A stretch of 64,000 nt of DNA from Actinocorallia aurantiaca. Its GTDB lineage: Bacteria; Actinomycetota; Actinomycetes; Streptosporangiales; Streptosporangiaceae. The stretch lies in the NCBI RefSeq assembly GCF_039533685.1, contig NZ_BAAATZ010000027.1, positions 1 through 64,000 on the forward strand, given 5' to 3'. A program made the translations under genes and the position numbers. Under the pieces are notes generated by a model. That model was not told the origin of the DNA. It searched no databases and saw nothing but the letters and a program-made list of their open reading frames with translations. How positions within the stretch are numbered: the first letter of the stretch is position 1; each line of letters begins with the position of its first letter. Below are positions 1 to 8,852 of this stretch, in pieces.

Positions 1-737
1 CCAGGGCGGGAAGGGCTCCCTGCGGCGGCCGGGAGGCGGCGGCCTGCTGCGGAGAGCCGGGAGGGGGTACCCTCCCTGGAGCGACCGGAGGCTGCGCGGG
101 CGGACGCATCTGCCGGTTCCCGGGATGGGGGGGCTGGTGGGCAGCCTGCGGTGCGCCGTCGGTCAGCCACTCGTAGTCCGGCCCACCTGGCGAGGTCGAC
201 GATGAGGTCGACATGTCAGTCACAGAGCGCCTCTCCACGAACACGAAAAGCGGCATACGCCGCACTAAACGGTCTAGACCCTATATGACCCGCGTTGCCC
301 AGAAGTTACTTTCGGCACGATTGTTGAGGCGCTATACGGATAGCGCCGGACGTTCCACTACGGTGCGTCAACCAGGCTCCCGCAGGGACGTGACGACAGT
401 CACCCTAACACCGCCGAACTTTTCGCCCTTGTGACGAATCCAACGGTCAGAGGGTTGTCGCGCCTCTCGGCGGAACCCCCTCGGAGACGGTGAGGAATGG
501 CGGCGCGCCATTGTGAAACGCCCGCTCCCGCCCTTGATTGATCTTCCGCATCGCATTCTTGAACACAAGTACACCCGTCAACGGACGTCAACCACTTGTC
601 ATGTCTCGGTAGGGGTCGCAGTTGCCCCAAGTTACACAGAGTGAGACAAGTAGCGCATAAGACGAATGTTCCGCTAGGTTCGGCTATCCATCAGCGTGTC
701 CAACAGCCGGGTCCAAGGGGACTGCCTCGTGCATGCA
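1..737. other. Intergenic stretch, no supported gene
   Basis: I see no convincing gene here. The short ORFs at 213-434 (+) and 368-630 (-) are arginine-rich, lack ribosome binding sites and resemble no family. A GGGAGGG/CCCTCCC stem with a four-base loop lies at 59-76 and could end a transcript entering from the left. From about 240 to 700 the DNA is visibly less GC-rich than its surroundings, and it presumably carries the promoter of the esterase gene that follows. No exact promoter can be assigned. Confidence 0.5.
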
Positions 738-1769
738 ATGACCAGACGTGGCGCGATCTCGACCGTCGCCCTCTCCAGCCTGACCGCCGTCCTCCGCCCC
801 GGCTCCGCCTCCGCCGCCCCCGCGGACACCGGCGCGACCGTGGTGAACGAGCAGATGGTGCGCGAGCGCACTCTGGACATCACCATCAACACCCCCTCCC
901 TCCCGTTCCAGCCCAAGGCCCGGATCATGCTGCCCAGGGGCTGGAGCAAGAACGCCGGACGCACCTGGCCCACCCTCTACGTCTACGGCGGCGGAGGCGA
1001 GGGCGACTACCAGGGCTGGGACGTGATGACCGACATCAAGGACATCGCCGCCCAGTGGGACGTCATCGTGGTGATGCCCGAAGGAGGGGTCAGCGCCGGG
1101 TTCACCGACTGGTACAACGCCGGCAAGGGCGGCCCGCCCAAGTGGGAGACCTTCCACGTCGGCGAGGTCGTCCAGCTGATGCAGCGCAACTACCGCGCCG
1201 GCAATGTCCGGGCGGTCATGGGCATCTCCTCCGGCGGCCAGGGAGCGATCACCTACGCCGCGCGCCACCGCGGCCTGTTCCGCTACGCCGCCTGCTACAG
1301 CGGCATCCTGCACCTGACGAAGCCGGGCATCTCCTCGCTGATGGCCCTCGCCGACATGAACTCCACCGTGGACACCAGCCCGACGATCAAGTGGGGCGAC
1401 CCCGTCCGCGACCGCGGCAACTGGCTGCTGCACGACCCTTACTACCTGGCGGGCAACCTGCGCGGCACCGGCCTGTACATCTCCTCGGGCACCACCGGCA
1501 AGGCCGGGCCGCTGGACGCGAAGTTCGCGGACGTGCTCGAGCAGCACGGCGGCGTGACCGGGGCGCTGCAGTTCCAGGTCGTCGGCGGCGTCGGCGAGCA
1601 GATCGTCGGCATCACCGCCAAGTCGATGATCGACCGGCTCAAGGCCATGAAGATCCCGGTGACCACCCACCTGTACGGCGACGGCATGCACAACTGGGCC
1701 TACTGGAACCGCGAGTACAAGCTGGCCTGGCCGCTGATCATGAAGGCGCTGCAGGCCCGCAGGTACTGA
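738..1769 (+). CDS. Secreted alpha/beta-hydrolase esterase (antigen-85/esterase D-like)
   Basis: Predicted exported serine esterase of the alpha/beta-hydrolase fold. The start chosen (MTRRGAIS) gives a Tat/Sec-like signal: two arginines, a short hydrophobic stretch and an Ala-Ser-Ala-Ala cleavage region near residue 27. An in-frame ATG 42 bases upstream would bury the signal. The nucleophile elbow is GISSGGQGA (about residues 157-165), the oxyanion region YVYGGGGEGDYQGWD lies near residue 80, and a late His in GDGMHNW fits the catalytic triad. Length (343 aa) suits the esterase/mycolyltransferase-like family. The natural substrate cannot be read from the sequence. It stands alone and is convergent with the urt operon across a strong hairpin. 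Confidence 0.8.
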   Translation: MTRRGAISTVALSSLTAVLRPGSASAAPADTGATVVNEQMVRERTLDITINTPSLPFQPKARIMLPRGWSKNAGRTWPTLYVYGGGGEGDYQGWDVMTDIKDIAAQWDVIVVMPEGGVSAGFTDWYNAGKGGPPKWETFHVGEVVQLMQRNYRAGNVRAVMGISSGGQGAITYAARHRGLFRYAACYSGILHLTKPGISSLMALADMNSTVDTSPTIKWGDPVRDRGNWLLHDPYYLAGNLRGTGLYISSGTTGKAGPLDAKFADVLEQHGGVTGALQFQVVGGVGEQIVGITAKSMIDRLKAMKIPVTTHLYGDGMHNWAYWNREYKLAWPLIMKALQARRY

Positions 1770-1779
1770 GCCCGAGCGC

Positions 1780-1818
1780 GCGGAAGGGGGTCCCGGCCGA
1801 GCCGGGGCCCCCTTCCGC
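1780..1818. terminator. Bidirectional terminator between esterase and urtE
   Basis: Near-perfect 18-bp stem (GCGGAAGGGGG followed by TCCCGGC on the left arm) with a CGA loop and a single G-T wobble. It lies 10 bases after each of the two convergent stop codons. There is no long U-tract, as is common for high-GC actinobacterial terminators. Confidence 0.8.
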
Positions 1819-1828
1819 CTTCCAGTAA

Positions 1829-2521
1829 TCACACCGCCAGCAGGCGCCCCACCTTCTCGTCGCGGAGGTCCTCGGCCTCGCCGGCGTGCGCCACCTGGCC
1901 GCCCTCCAGGATGATGAACCGGTCGGCCAGGCGCAGCGCCAGCTCCAGGTACTGCTCCACCAGCAGGATCGCCAGGCCGGTGGCGTGCAGGCGCTCGATC
2001 GCCTCCTCGATCTCCAGGACGATGTTGGGCTGGATGCCCTCGGTCGGCTCGTCCAGGATCAGCATCTTCGGCCGGGTCACCAGGGCCCGGGCGATCGCGA
2101 GCTGCTGCTGCTGGCCGCCGGACAGGAAGCCCGCCCGCCGCTTCAGCAGCGGCACCAGCCGGGGGAAGGCCTCCAGCGCCTCGTCCACCGCCTTGCGGTC
2201 CCGGTGGCCGGTCGCCTCCAGGGTGACCTGGAGGTTCTCGGCGACCGTGAGCTGGGGGAAGGTCTCGTGCCCCTGGGGGACGTACCCCATGCCCAGCTTC
2301 ACCCGGTCGTAGGTCTTCATCCGGGTGACGTCCGCGCCCTCGAACTCGACCTTGCCCGCGGTGGGGGCGAGCACCCCCATGACCGAGTTGAGCAGGGTGG
2401 TCTTGCCGACGCCGTTGCGGCCCATCACGCACATCAGCTGCCCGGCGCCGACCTCGAAGTCGACGCCGAAGAGCACTCTCGCCCTGCCGTAGGCAGCCTC
2501 CAGCCCCGTCACCTTGAGCAT
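1829..2521 (-). CDS. urtE: Urea ABC transporter ATP-binding subunit UrtE
   Basis: Second ATPase of the Urt-type (HAAT family) ABC importer; it powers uptake of urea or short amides with UrtD. Seen: Walker A GRNGVGKT (residues 34-41), signature LSGGQQQQ, Walker B MLILDEPTEGIQP, and the H-loop region replaced by LLVEQY, typical of the LivF/UrtE branch. Length 230 aa matches UrtE. The start is the ATG sharing one base with the urtD stop (TGATG), so it is translationally coupled as the last gene of the operon. LivF of a branched-chain amino acid importer is the alternative, but the five-gene order with a UrtA-like binding protein favours Urt. Confidence 0.9.
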   Translation of the reverse strand: MLKVTGLEAAYGRARVLFGVDFEVGAGQLMCVMGRNGVGKTTLLNSVMGVLAPTAGKVEFEGADVTRMKTYDRVKLGMGYVPQGHETFPQLTVAENLQVTLEATGHRDRKAVDEALEAFPRLVPLLKRRAGFLSGGQQQQLAIARALVTRPKMLILDEPTEGIQPNIVLEIEEAIERLHATGLAILLVEQYLELALRLADRFIILEGGQVAHAGEAEDLRDEKVGRLLAV

Positions 2522-3345
2522 CACGCGGCCTCCTCCTTCTTGCGGCCCAGGTAGACCTCCTGGACCCTCGGGTCGGCCTGGACGGCGGCGACGTCGCCCT
2601 CCACCAGGACGGATCCCTCGTGCAGGACGGTGACGGTCGAGGCGTACCGGCGCAGGAACTCCATGTCGTGCTCGATGACGATCACGGTGTGGTCCCTGGC
2701 GATCTCGGTGAGGAGCTCGCCGGTGCGCTCCCGCTCGTCCTTGCTCATGCCCGCGACCGGCTCGTCCAGCAGCAGGAGCTTGGGACCCTGGGCGATGAGC
2801 ATGCCGATCTCCAGCCACTGGCGCTGGCCGTGCGAGAGGATCCCCGCGGGCCGGTCCGCCAGGTCCCGCAACCCGATCGTCTCCAGCGCGGACGCCACCT
2901 CGTCGGTGACGCCCTTCCTGCGGCGCAGCAGGCTCGCCAGCGGGCGGCGGAAGCTGGCGGCCAGGTCGATGTTCTCCAGGACCGACAGCTCCTCGAACAC
3001 CACCGAGGTCTGGAACGTCCGGCCGATGCCGAGCCGGACGATCTGGTGCTCCTTCCGCCCGGCCAGGGACGCGCCGGCGAAGCGGACCGTTCCCGAGGTC
3101 GGTTTCGTCAGCCCGGTGATGACGTCGATCAGCGTGGTCTTGCCCGCGCCGTTGGGGCCGATGAGGAAGCGCAGCTCCCCCTCGCCCACGGTCAGGTCCA
3201 CCCCGTTGATCGCCGTGAAGCCGTCGAAGACGACCATCAGATCCCTGATCTCCAGCAGGCCGGGGCCCGGCTTCGCCGCCTCGGTCCGCTCCGGAGCGGC
3301 CGCGGTCTCCTCCGAAGGGGCCTCTGGGGGATTCTCCTCGCTCAT
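2521..3345 (-). CDS. urtD: Urea ABC transporter ATP-binding subunit UrtD
   Basis: First ATPase of the urea importer. Walker A GPNGAGKT lies at residues 63-70, signature LSHGQRQWLEIGM follows, and Walker B is LLLLDEPVAGM; the His switch is in VIEHDMEF. The LSHGQRQWLEIGM form is characteristic of UrtD as opposed to LivG. The first 30 residues are an acidic, Pro/Ala-rich extension not needed for the fold. Its ATG overlaps the urtC stop by four bases (ATGA), and its stop shares a base with urtE, indicating tight coupling. Length is 274 aa. Confidence 0.92.
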   Translation of the reverse strand: MSEENPPEAPSEETAAAPERTEAAKPGPGLLEIRDLMVVFDGFTAINGVDLTVGEGELRFLIGPNGAGKTTLIDVITGLTKPTSGTVRFAGASLAGRKEHQIVRLGIGRTFQTSVVFEELSVLENIDLAASFRRPLASLLRRRKGVTDEVASALETIGLRDLADRPAGILSHGQRQWLEIGMLIAQGPKLLLLDEPVAGMSKDERERTGELLTEIARDHTVIVIEHDMEFLRRYASTVTVLHEGSVLVEGDVAAVQADPRVQEVYLGRKKEEAA

Positions 3346-4460
3346 ACCGGCACCTCCTCCTTGGCCAGAGCCTGCGGCGCGGACGGAGCCGCGGCCTTGC
3401 GCCGGGCCAGCAGGTCGCCGGCCTGGTTCACCAGGCCCGCGATGCCCTTGGGCGCCAGCATGATCACCAGGATGAACAGGCCGCCCTGCAGGTAGGTCCA
3501 GCCCTCGGGCCAGTTCTCCGAGAGCGTGGTGTGCGCCCAGTTCATCAGGACGCCGCCGAGGATCGCCCCCGCCAGCGAGAACCGCCCGCCGATGGCGACG
3601 GCGACGAGCAGTTCGATCGAGGGCACCACGCCCAGCAGCGCCGGCGAGATGATCCCGACGACCGGCACGTACAGCGCCCCGGCGATGCCCGCCATGGCCG
3701 CCGACACCGCGAAGGTGATCGTCTTGACCGTCGCGGGGTTGTACCCGAGGAAGCGCACCCGGTCCTCGCCGTCGCGGATGGCCACCAGCAGCCTGCCGAA
3801 ACGGCTCTTCACCAGCTGGCGGGCGAGCAGGTAGAGCGCACCCAGCACCACGACGACCACGAAGTAGAAGGTGCGCTGGGTGCTCTCCTCCTCCGGGTCC
3901 ATGCCGAACACGTCGTAGAAGTTGGTCAGCCCGTTGGTGCCGCCGGTGAGGCCCTGCTGGCCGACCAGCCAGATCACGAACGCGGCGGCCAGCGCCTGGC
4001 TGAGAATGGCGAAGTAGGCGCCGCGCACCCGCTGGCGGAACACCAGCAGGCCCAGCACGGCCGCGACCGCGACCGGCAGCACCACCACCATGGTCAGCGC
4101 GAAGAAAGGGCTGCGGAACGGCTCCCACAGGGCGGGCAGCTCCTCGACGCCGCTCCACACCATGAAGTCCGGCAGCCCGCCGGACCCGGCGTCCTTCAGC
4201 TTGAGGTACATGCCCATGCAGTAGCCGCCGAGCCCGAAGAACACGCCCTGGCCCAGGGTCATCATGCCGCCCTGGCCCCAGGCGAGCCCGATGCCCAGCG
4301 CGGCGATGGCGAAGCACAGGTACTTGGCCAGCAGGCCGAGCCGGAACGGGTCGAGCGCCGCCGGGGCGATCGCCAGCAGCAGCAGGGCGACCGCGGCGAA
4401 CAGGACGTAGCCGCGGGCCCTTCCGGTGAGCAGGGTCCTCCCCTGCGCCAGGACGCTCAT
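3342..4460 (-). CDS. urtC: Urea ABC transporter permease UrtC
   Basis: Integral membrane permease of the LivM/UrtC type. It forms the channel with UrtB. About ten hydrophobic segments are visible, with the conserved core GLAWGQGGMMTLGQGVFFGLGGY near residues 75-95 and the permease signature region around RDGEDRVRFLGYNP. The length of 372 aa is usual. The start MSVLAQGRTLL was chosen because it overlaps the urtB stop as ATGA; longer in-frame extensions run into urtB. The C-terminal tail is cytoplasmic and Ala/Lys-rich. Confidence 0.92.
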   Translation of the reverse strand: MSVLAQGRTLLTGRARGYVLFAAVALLLLAIAPAALDPFRLGLLAKYLCFAIAALGIGLAWGQGGMMTLGQGVFFGLGGYCMGMYLKLKDAGSGGLPDFMVWSGVEELPALWEPFRSPFFALTMVVVLPVAVAAVLGLLVFRQRVRGAYFAILSQALAAAFVIWLVGQQGLTGGTNGLTNFYDVFGMDPEEESTQRTFYFVVVVVLGALYLLARQLVKSRFGRLLVAIRDGEDRVRFLGYNPATVKTITFAVSAAMAGIAGALYVPVVGIISPALLGVVPSIELLVAVAIGGRFSLAGAILGGVLMNWAHTTLSENWPEGWTYLQGGLFILVIMLAPKGIAGLVNQAGDLLARRKAAAPSAPQALAKEEVPV

Positions 4461-5326
4461 GTCAGCGCCCGGGAGCGGAGGACGAACATGCCCTGCGGAC
4501 GGACCTGGAGGAAGGCCACGATCGCCACGAACACCACGACCTTGGCGGAGCTGGCGTCGGTCCAGAACTCCACGAAGGAGTTGAGCAGGCCCAGGGCCAG
4601 CGCCGCCAGGACCGCGCCGCGCAGCCGGCCGAGGCCGCCCGCGACGACGACGAGGAAGGCGTCGACGATGTAGTTGGTGCCCAGCGACGGGCCGATCGGG
4701 CCGATGAGGGTCAGCGCGACGCCCGCAACGCCGGCCAGGCCCGAGCCGATGAAGAAGGTCAGCTGGTCGACCCGCTCGGTGACCACCCCGGAGCATGCCG
4801 CCAGCTCACGGTTCTGCATGACCGCGCGCATCCTGCGGCCCTGCCGGGACCGGTTCATGTAGAGCCAGATCGCGGCCACGCAGGCGACCGCCAGGACCAT
4901 GATGAACAGCCGGGTGTAGGGAATGGTCATGCCGCCGAGGGCGAGCCGCCCTTCGAGCAGGCCCGGCGCCGTCACGTTGACGTTGGGGGCGCCGAACAGG
5001 TCGCGCGCGAGCTGCTGCAGCACCAGGCTCACGCCCCAGGTGAGCAGCAGGGTGTCCAGGGGCCTTCCGTAGAACCGCCTGATGGCCAGCCGTTCCAGGA
5101 TCAGGCCCATCGCGCCCGCCACGCCGAAGGCGACGGGAAGGGCCAGGAACACGGCCTTGTCGTCGGCGAGGTCCTGGAGCAGGTAGGCGGTGTAGGCCCC
5201 GGCCATGATGAACTCGCCGTGGGCCATGTTGATCACGCCCATCTGGCCGAAGGTGAAGGTCAGGCCCAGCGCGATGAGCAGTAGCGCGCCCGCGATGCTG
5301 AGCCCGACGGGCAGTTGGTCGATCAT
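4457..5326 (-). CDS. urtB: Urea ABC transporter permease UrtB
   Basis: Second membrane permease of the importer (LivH/UrtB type). The N-terminal core IALGLTFTFGQMGVINMAHG is the family signature, with the segment GEFIMAGAYTAY following; about eight hydrophobic helices follow. At 289 aa it lacks the extra N-terminal periplasmic domain that many proteobacterial UrtB proteins carry, which is normal for actinobacterial forms. It is preceded by a 96-bp spacer with a hairpin after urtA, and it overlaps urtC by four bases. Confidence 0.92.
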   Translation of the reverse strand: MIDQLPVGLSIAGALLLIALGLTFTFGQMGVINMAHGEFIMAGAYTAYLLQDLADDKAVFLALPVAFGVAGAMGLILERLAIRRFYGRPLDTLLLTWGVSLVLQQLARDLFGAPNVNVTAPGLLEGRLALGGMTIPYTRLFIMVLAVACVAAIWLYMNRSRQGRRMRAVMQNRELAACSGVVTERVDQLTFFIGSGLAGVAGVALTLIGPIGPSLGTNYIVDAFLVVVAGGLGRLRGAVLAALALGLLNSFVEFWTDASSAKVVVFVAIVAFLQVRPQGMFVLRSRALT

Positions 5327-5363
5327 GTCCCCTCCTCTCTGTGTCGTGGCTCCGCCGCGCGAG

Positions 5364-5394
5364 GGCCACCCCGCCTCCGGTGGACGGGGTGGCC
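5364..5394 (-). promoter_or_regulatory. Intercistronic hairpin between urtA and urtB
   Basis: Ten-base-pair perfect stem GGCCACCCCG/CGGGGTGGCC with an 11-base loop, placed 29 bases after the urtA stop. Such hairpins after the binding-protein gene of ABC operons often act as partial terminators or 3' mRNA stabilisers, giving more binding protein than permease. That role is inferred from position. Confidence 0.65.
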
Positions 5395-5422
5395 GCTCGT
5401 CACGACTGCTCGAGCCCGGGGC

Positions 5423-6640
5423 CTAGGAGAGGCCCTCGGCCCAGGGGTACGTCTTGAGGTAGGGGTCCGGCTTGATCGGTTCGCCGGAGCTCCACACCTC
5501 CTTGATCAGGCCGTCGGACTGGATCACGCCGATCCGGGCGGTCTTGTGGACGTGCTGGTTCTCGCCGTCGATGGTCACCAGGCCCTCGGGCAGCTTCAGC
5601 TCGACCCCGGCGGAGGCCTTCTTGACCGCCTCGACCTCGGTGGTGCCGGCCTTCTTCACCGATTCGGCCCACAGGTAGACGGCGTTGTAGCCGGCCTCCA
5701 TCGGGTCGGAGGTCACCTTCTCCTGGCCGTACTTGGCCTTGAAGGCCTCGACGAAGGTCTTGTTCTCGGGGTTGTCGGTGGTCTGGTAGTAGTTCCAGGC
5801 CACCGGGTGGCCGACGATGTTGTCGACGCCGATGCCGCCGACTTCCTCCTCGGCGATGCTCACGGAAAGGACGGGCAGGCTCTCCGCCGTGCCACCGGCC
5901 GCCTTGAACTGCTTGAAGAAGGCGACGTTGCTGTCGCCGTTCAGGGTGTTGAAAACGGCGTCGGGCTTCGCCGACATGACCTTGTTGACGAGCGTTCCGT
6001 ATTCGGTGTGACCCAGCGGGGTGTATTCCTCACCGACGACTTCCATGCCATTGGCCTCGGCATAGGCCTTGATGATTTTGTTCGCGGTGCGCGGGAAGAC
6101 GTAGTCGCTGCCGACCAGGAAGATCTTCTTCTTGCCCTGGGACTTCAGGTAGTCCAGGCCGGGGATGATCTGCTGGTTGGTCGTGGCGCCGGTGTAGTAG
6201 ATGTAGGGGGAGGACTCCAGGCCCTCGTACTGCACCGGGTACCACAGCAGCGCCTTCTCGGCCTCGAAGACCGGGAGCATGGCCTTGCGGCTGGCCGAGG
6301 TCCAGCCGCCGAAGACGGTCGCGACCTTGTCCTTCTTGACGAGCTTGCGCGCCTTCTCGGCGAAGGTGGGCCAGTCCGACGCCCCGTCCTCGACGACCGG
6401 CTCGATCTGCTTGCCCAGGACGCCGCCCTTGGCGTTGATCTCCTCGATCGCCATGAGTTCGGAGTTCTTGACGGTAACCTCGCTGATGGCCATGGTGCCG
6501 CTCAGCGAGTGGAGGATGCCCACCTTGATGGTGTCGCCGTTCTCAGCGCTCGCGGTCTCCTCGGACTCACCGCAGGCGGTGAGGACGAGTGCCGCGGCGG
6601 TGGCCATGACGGCCATTTTCCGCCAGTGGGAAATACGCAA
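5423..6640 (-). CDS. urtA: Urea ABC transporter substrate-binding lipoprotein UrtA
   Basis: Extracellular solute receptor of the urea/short-amide importer. A lipoprotein signal is clear: positive N-terminus, hydrophobic MAVMATAAALVL, then LTAC with the lipidated Cys at residue 23. Family hallmarks of UrtA (Peripla_BP_5) include VGILHSLSGTMAISE, the aromatic run LLWYPVQYEGLESSP and NQHVHKTARIG near the end. I take the TTG start: GAGGAG lies seven bases upstream of it, while the ATG 45 bases further up has no such site. The 405-aa product is usual. The 178-bp gap to the divergently placed upstream genes must hold the promoter; a nitrogen-control site is expected but not clear. Confidence 0.92.
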   Translation of the reverse strand: MRISHWRKMAVMATAAALVLTACGESEETASAENGDTIKVGILHSLSGTMAISEVTVKNSELMAIEEINAKGGVLGKQIEPVVEDGASDWPTFAEKARKLVKKDKVATVFGGWTSASRKAMLPVFEAEKALLWYPVQYEGLESSPYIYYTGATTNQQIIPGLDYLKSQGKKKIFLVGSDYVFPRTANKIIKAYAEANGMEVVGEEYTPLGHTEYGTLVNKVMSAKPDAVFNTLNGDSNVAFFKQFKAAGGTAESLPVLSVSIAEEEVGGIGVDNIVGHPVAWNYYQTTDNPENKTFVEAFKAKYGQEKVTSDPMEAGYNAVYLWAESVKKAGTTEVEAVKKASAGVELKLPEGLVTIDGENQHVHKTARIGVIQSDGLIKEVWSSGEPIKPDPYLKTYPWAEGLS

Positions 6641-6818
6641 CTTGCTTCTCCTCGGGAAGGACCCCGCTTGTCGGTCGACCAACAATTTGCGGGAGCCTTA
6701 TTTCCAGAGGGACCTTCGCGTGTTAATTGCGCATTACCGAAGTACCACCATGTAAACATGCGGTGAATCCGGGCATGGCAGGGTCTCCCGCCGTAACGGA
6801 CGGGACGGGGAGAGATTC

Positions 6819-7565
6819 TCAGACGAGAATGGAAAGGCAGGTCACAGAGCCTTCGAGGGCCTCGAACTCGCTGATGTCGACGGTCGTGACCCGCCAGCCG
6901 TCCGCGCGCAGCAGCGCCGCGGTGCGGGGGGCGCTCGCCGCCAGCAGGAGGTGGTCCTCGCCCAGCACCACCACGCCGGCCCCGGACGCCTCGGGCGCCA
7001 CCCGCAGGCCGGGCAGGCCCGAGGTGTCGATGAGGTCCGGGAGGCCGATCAGGGAGCCGTCCGGCAGCGCGGTCATCGCCGACTTCAGGTGCAGGGCCCC
7101 CAGCACCTTGACCCCGACCACCCGCCGGACGGGCAGCAGCGACGGCAGCCGGCACAGGGCGTCGTCGTCCGTGCGGCCCGACCGGCCCACGTAGAGGGTG
7201 TCGGAGGTCTGCAGGACGTCGCCGCCGTCCAGGGCGCACTCCCCGTCCAGGGTGCGGACGTCCAGGCCGAGGCCGCGCAGCGCCCGTTCGGTGCCCGCCA
7301 CCTCGCCCGCCCGCTCGGGCGCGCCGGGCCGGGCCAGGACGGCCCTGTCCCCGCACACCACCGCGGTGTCCTCGACGAAGACCGCGTCGGGGCAGTCGTC
7401 GGCGGGCTCCACCCAGTGGAGCCCGAAACCCGCCTCGGCCAGGGCCCCGGTGTAGGCCTCGTGCTGGGCGCGGGCCAGCGCGAGGTCGAGGGGCCGGCGT
7501 TCCCGGTGGGTGACCAGGCCGTCGGCCAGCCTCGGTCCGGGGGCCCGGACCAGGGCGGTCCTCAT
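6819..7565 (-). CDS. ddaH: Dimethylargininase (DDAH), amidinotransferase family
   Basis: Hydrolyses N-omega-methylated arginines to citrulline and methylamines. The guanidine-modifying fold is recognised from FVEDTAVV (residues 63-70), the catalytic His in GALHLKSAMTAL (His159) and the catalytic Cys near the end in SVTCLSILV (Cys243); LDGGDVL is the substrate-loop region. Length 248 aa matches bacterial DDAH. The ATG overlaps the preceding TerB-like gene stop by four bases (ATGA), so the two are one operon, though no functional link is known. Arginine deiminase is less likely because it is about 400 aa. Confidence 0.88.
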   Translation of the reverse strand: MRTALVRAPGPRLADGLVTHRERRPLDLALARAQHEAYTGALAEAGFGLHWVEPADDCPDAVFVEDTAVVCGDRAVLARPGAPERAGEVAGTERALRGLGLDVRTLDGECALDGGDVLQTSDTLYVGRSGRTDDDALCRLPSLLPVRRVVGVKVLGALHLKSAMTALPDGSLIGLPDLIDTSGLPGLRVAPEASGAGVVVLGEDHLLLAASAPRTAALLRADGWRVTTVDISEFEALEGSVTCLSILV

Positions 7566-8173
7566 GTGATCGCGCCCTCGGCGACCAGGATCACGCCCAG
7601 GGCGTGGGCGGTGCTCATGCCCAGGGACCCCGCCACCCGGTGCAGCTCCCGCCGCTCGTCCTCGCTCAGCGAGCCGTCGGACAGGGCGACCCGGGCCACC
7701 TGGGTGAGGAACCACTCCTTGGCCTCGACGGCCAGGTGGGCACCGGCCCTGGCGATCTCCTCGCGGTGGAACTCGGCCGGCAGGTGCAGGTCCTCGGCCA
7801 GCTCGTCGCTGGTGTAGGCATCCTCGCCGTAACCGCGGACGGCGTCCACGGCGCGGATCCGGGCGAGGGCCGCGGCCGGGTCGCCCGCCCGCAGCACCAG
7901 GCAGCAGGCGGCGCGCATGGCGGCGGGCAGCGCCGCGGACATGGCGGCGGCGGTGGGCTGGCGCAGGACCGAGACGTTGAACCGGGTGCGGCAGGAGCGG
8001 CACTCGACGGCCTGGCCGAGGCCGCGCAGGGGGATGACCGGGAGGAAGAAGAGGGTGATCCAGCGGCGGCCGCGGCGGCGGCGGTACCGGCGGTCGCCAC
8101 CGCAGGACGGGCAGTGGAACATGCCCTCGCCGACCGTACGGAAGCAGACCGTCAGACCGAAGACGAGCAACAC
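7562..8173 (-). CDS. Zinc-ribbon and TerB-like domain protein
   Basis: N-terminal zinc ribbon with FHCPSCGGDRRYR and a second knuckle ECRSCRTRF about 40 residues on, separated by a hydrophobic loop-like stretch (ITLFFLPVIPL). The C-terminal helical part contains ALSDGSLSEDERRELHRVA, the acidic motif of TerB (tellurite resistance) domains. The GTG start giving VLLVFGLTV is preferred because GGGAG sits at proper spacing, and the N-terminal hydrophobic segment then starts the protein as in related actinobacterial proteins. A longer ATG form would add 12 residues. The function of this architecture is unknown; a metal or stress role is only suggested. Confidence 0.75.
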   Translation of the reverse strand: MLLVFGLTVCFRTVGEGMFHCPSCGGDRRYRRRRGRRWITLFFLPVIPLRGLGQAVECRSCRTRFNVSVLRQPTAAAMSAALPAAMRAACCLVLRAGDPAAALARIRAVDAVRGYGEDAYTSDELAEDLHLPAEFHREEIARAGAHLAVEAKEWFLTQVARVALSDGSLSEDERRELHRVAGSLGMSTAHALGVILVAEGAIT

Positions 8174-8289
8174 CGTGCTCTCCCTTCCGAAGGGTTGAAA
8201 AGTCAACATACCGAGCCCCCGGAATCCGCGGGGACGGTATGGAGAGAAGACGCTAGCGGGGGCAAACGTGACCTTCTACCCTTCAACCC

Positions 8290-8829
8290 ATGACTCCGCC
8301 TTATACGCCGGGTTTCGGCGAGCAAGGGTATCCGCGCCCCACCCCTGCTTCCGCCGCCCCTGCCCGCCGGGCCCTGGCCGTCGTGAGCCTGCTGGCCTCG
8401 GCCGCGGTGACCGCCGCGCCCTTCCTGCCGTGGGTCTGGGTCTCCCAGGAGGCGTTCCTGCTGATCCCCGCCCAGTCGCAGAGCTGGACGGCCATGGACG
8501 AGCTGGCCGAGACCAGCAGCGCGCCGGGCTACCTGGCCCTGGCCGCCGGAATCCTCGGCCTGGTGCTCGCGCTGGCCGCCCTGGCCACCGGCCGCAAGCC
8601 CCTGGGGCTCGCCGCGATGGCCCCCGGAGTCCTGGGGACCGCCGCCTGCCTGCTCTTCGTGCGCGAGATCCAGTCCTACCAGGACCAGGTGGCCAACGAC
8701 CTCCTCGCCCGGCTCGCCCAGGCCGTCCTGGACATCCAGGGCGGACTGGACTTCGGCTGGTTCCTGGCCCTGGGCGGCTCGGTGGTGCTGCTGCTCTGCG
8801 GCGCCGGACATCTGTTGCGAAAGGTCTAG
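8290..8829 (+). CDS. Four-helix membrane protein, unknown function
   Basis: A 179-aa protein with a Pro/Tyr-rich N-terminus (TPPYTPGFGEQGYPRP) and four hydrophobic segments, at about residues 30-47, 73-95, 100-115 and 157-175. An extracellular-type loop contains SQEAFLLIPAQSQSW. No enzymatic motif is visible and I do not recognise the family beyond general actinobacterial small membrane proteins. It lies 23 bases before a glycosyltransferase-like gene and may be cotranscribed with it. Confidence 0.7.
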   Translation: MTPPYTPGFGEQGYPRPTPASAAPARRALAVVSLLASAAVTAAPFLPWVWVSQEAFLLIPAQSQSWTAMDELAETSSAPGYLALAAGILGLVLALAALATGRKPLGLAAMAPGVLGTAACLLFVREIQSYQDQVANDLLARLAQAVLDIQGGLDFGWFLALGGSVVLLLCGAGHLLRKV

Positions 8830-8852
8830 CGGCTACCCTTTCAGTCATCCAG

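Noticed and set aside
684..2432. A 582-codon minus-strand frame across the esterase and urtE
   Set aside because: Shadow of two well-supported genes with no motif.
6720..6800. GlnR-type nitrogen-control box upstream of urtA
   Set aside because: Motifs such as GTTTAC and GGTAC occur at 11-base spacing, but other half-sites do not match; too degenerate to claim.
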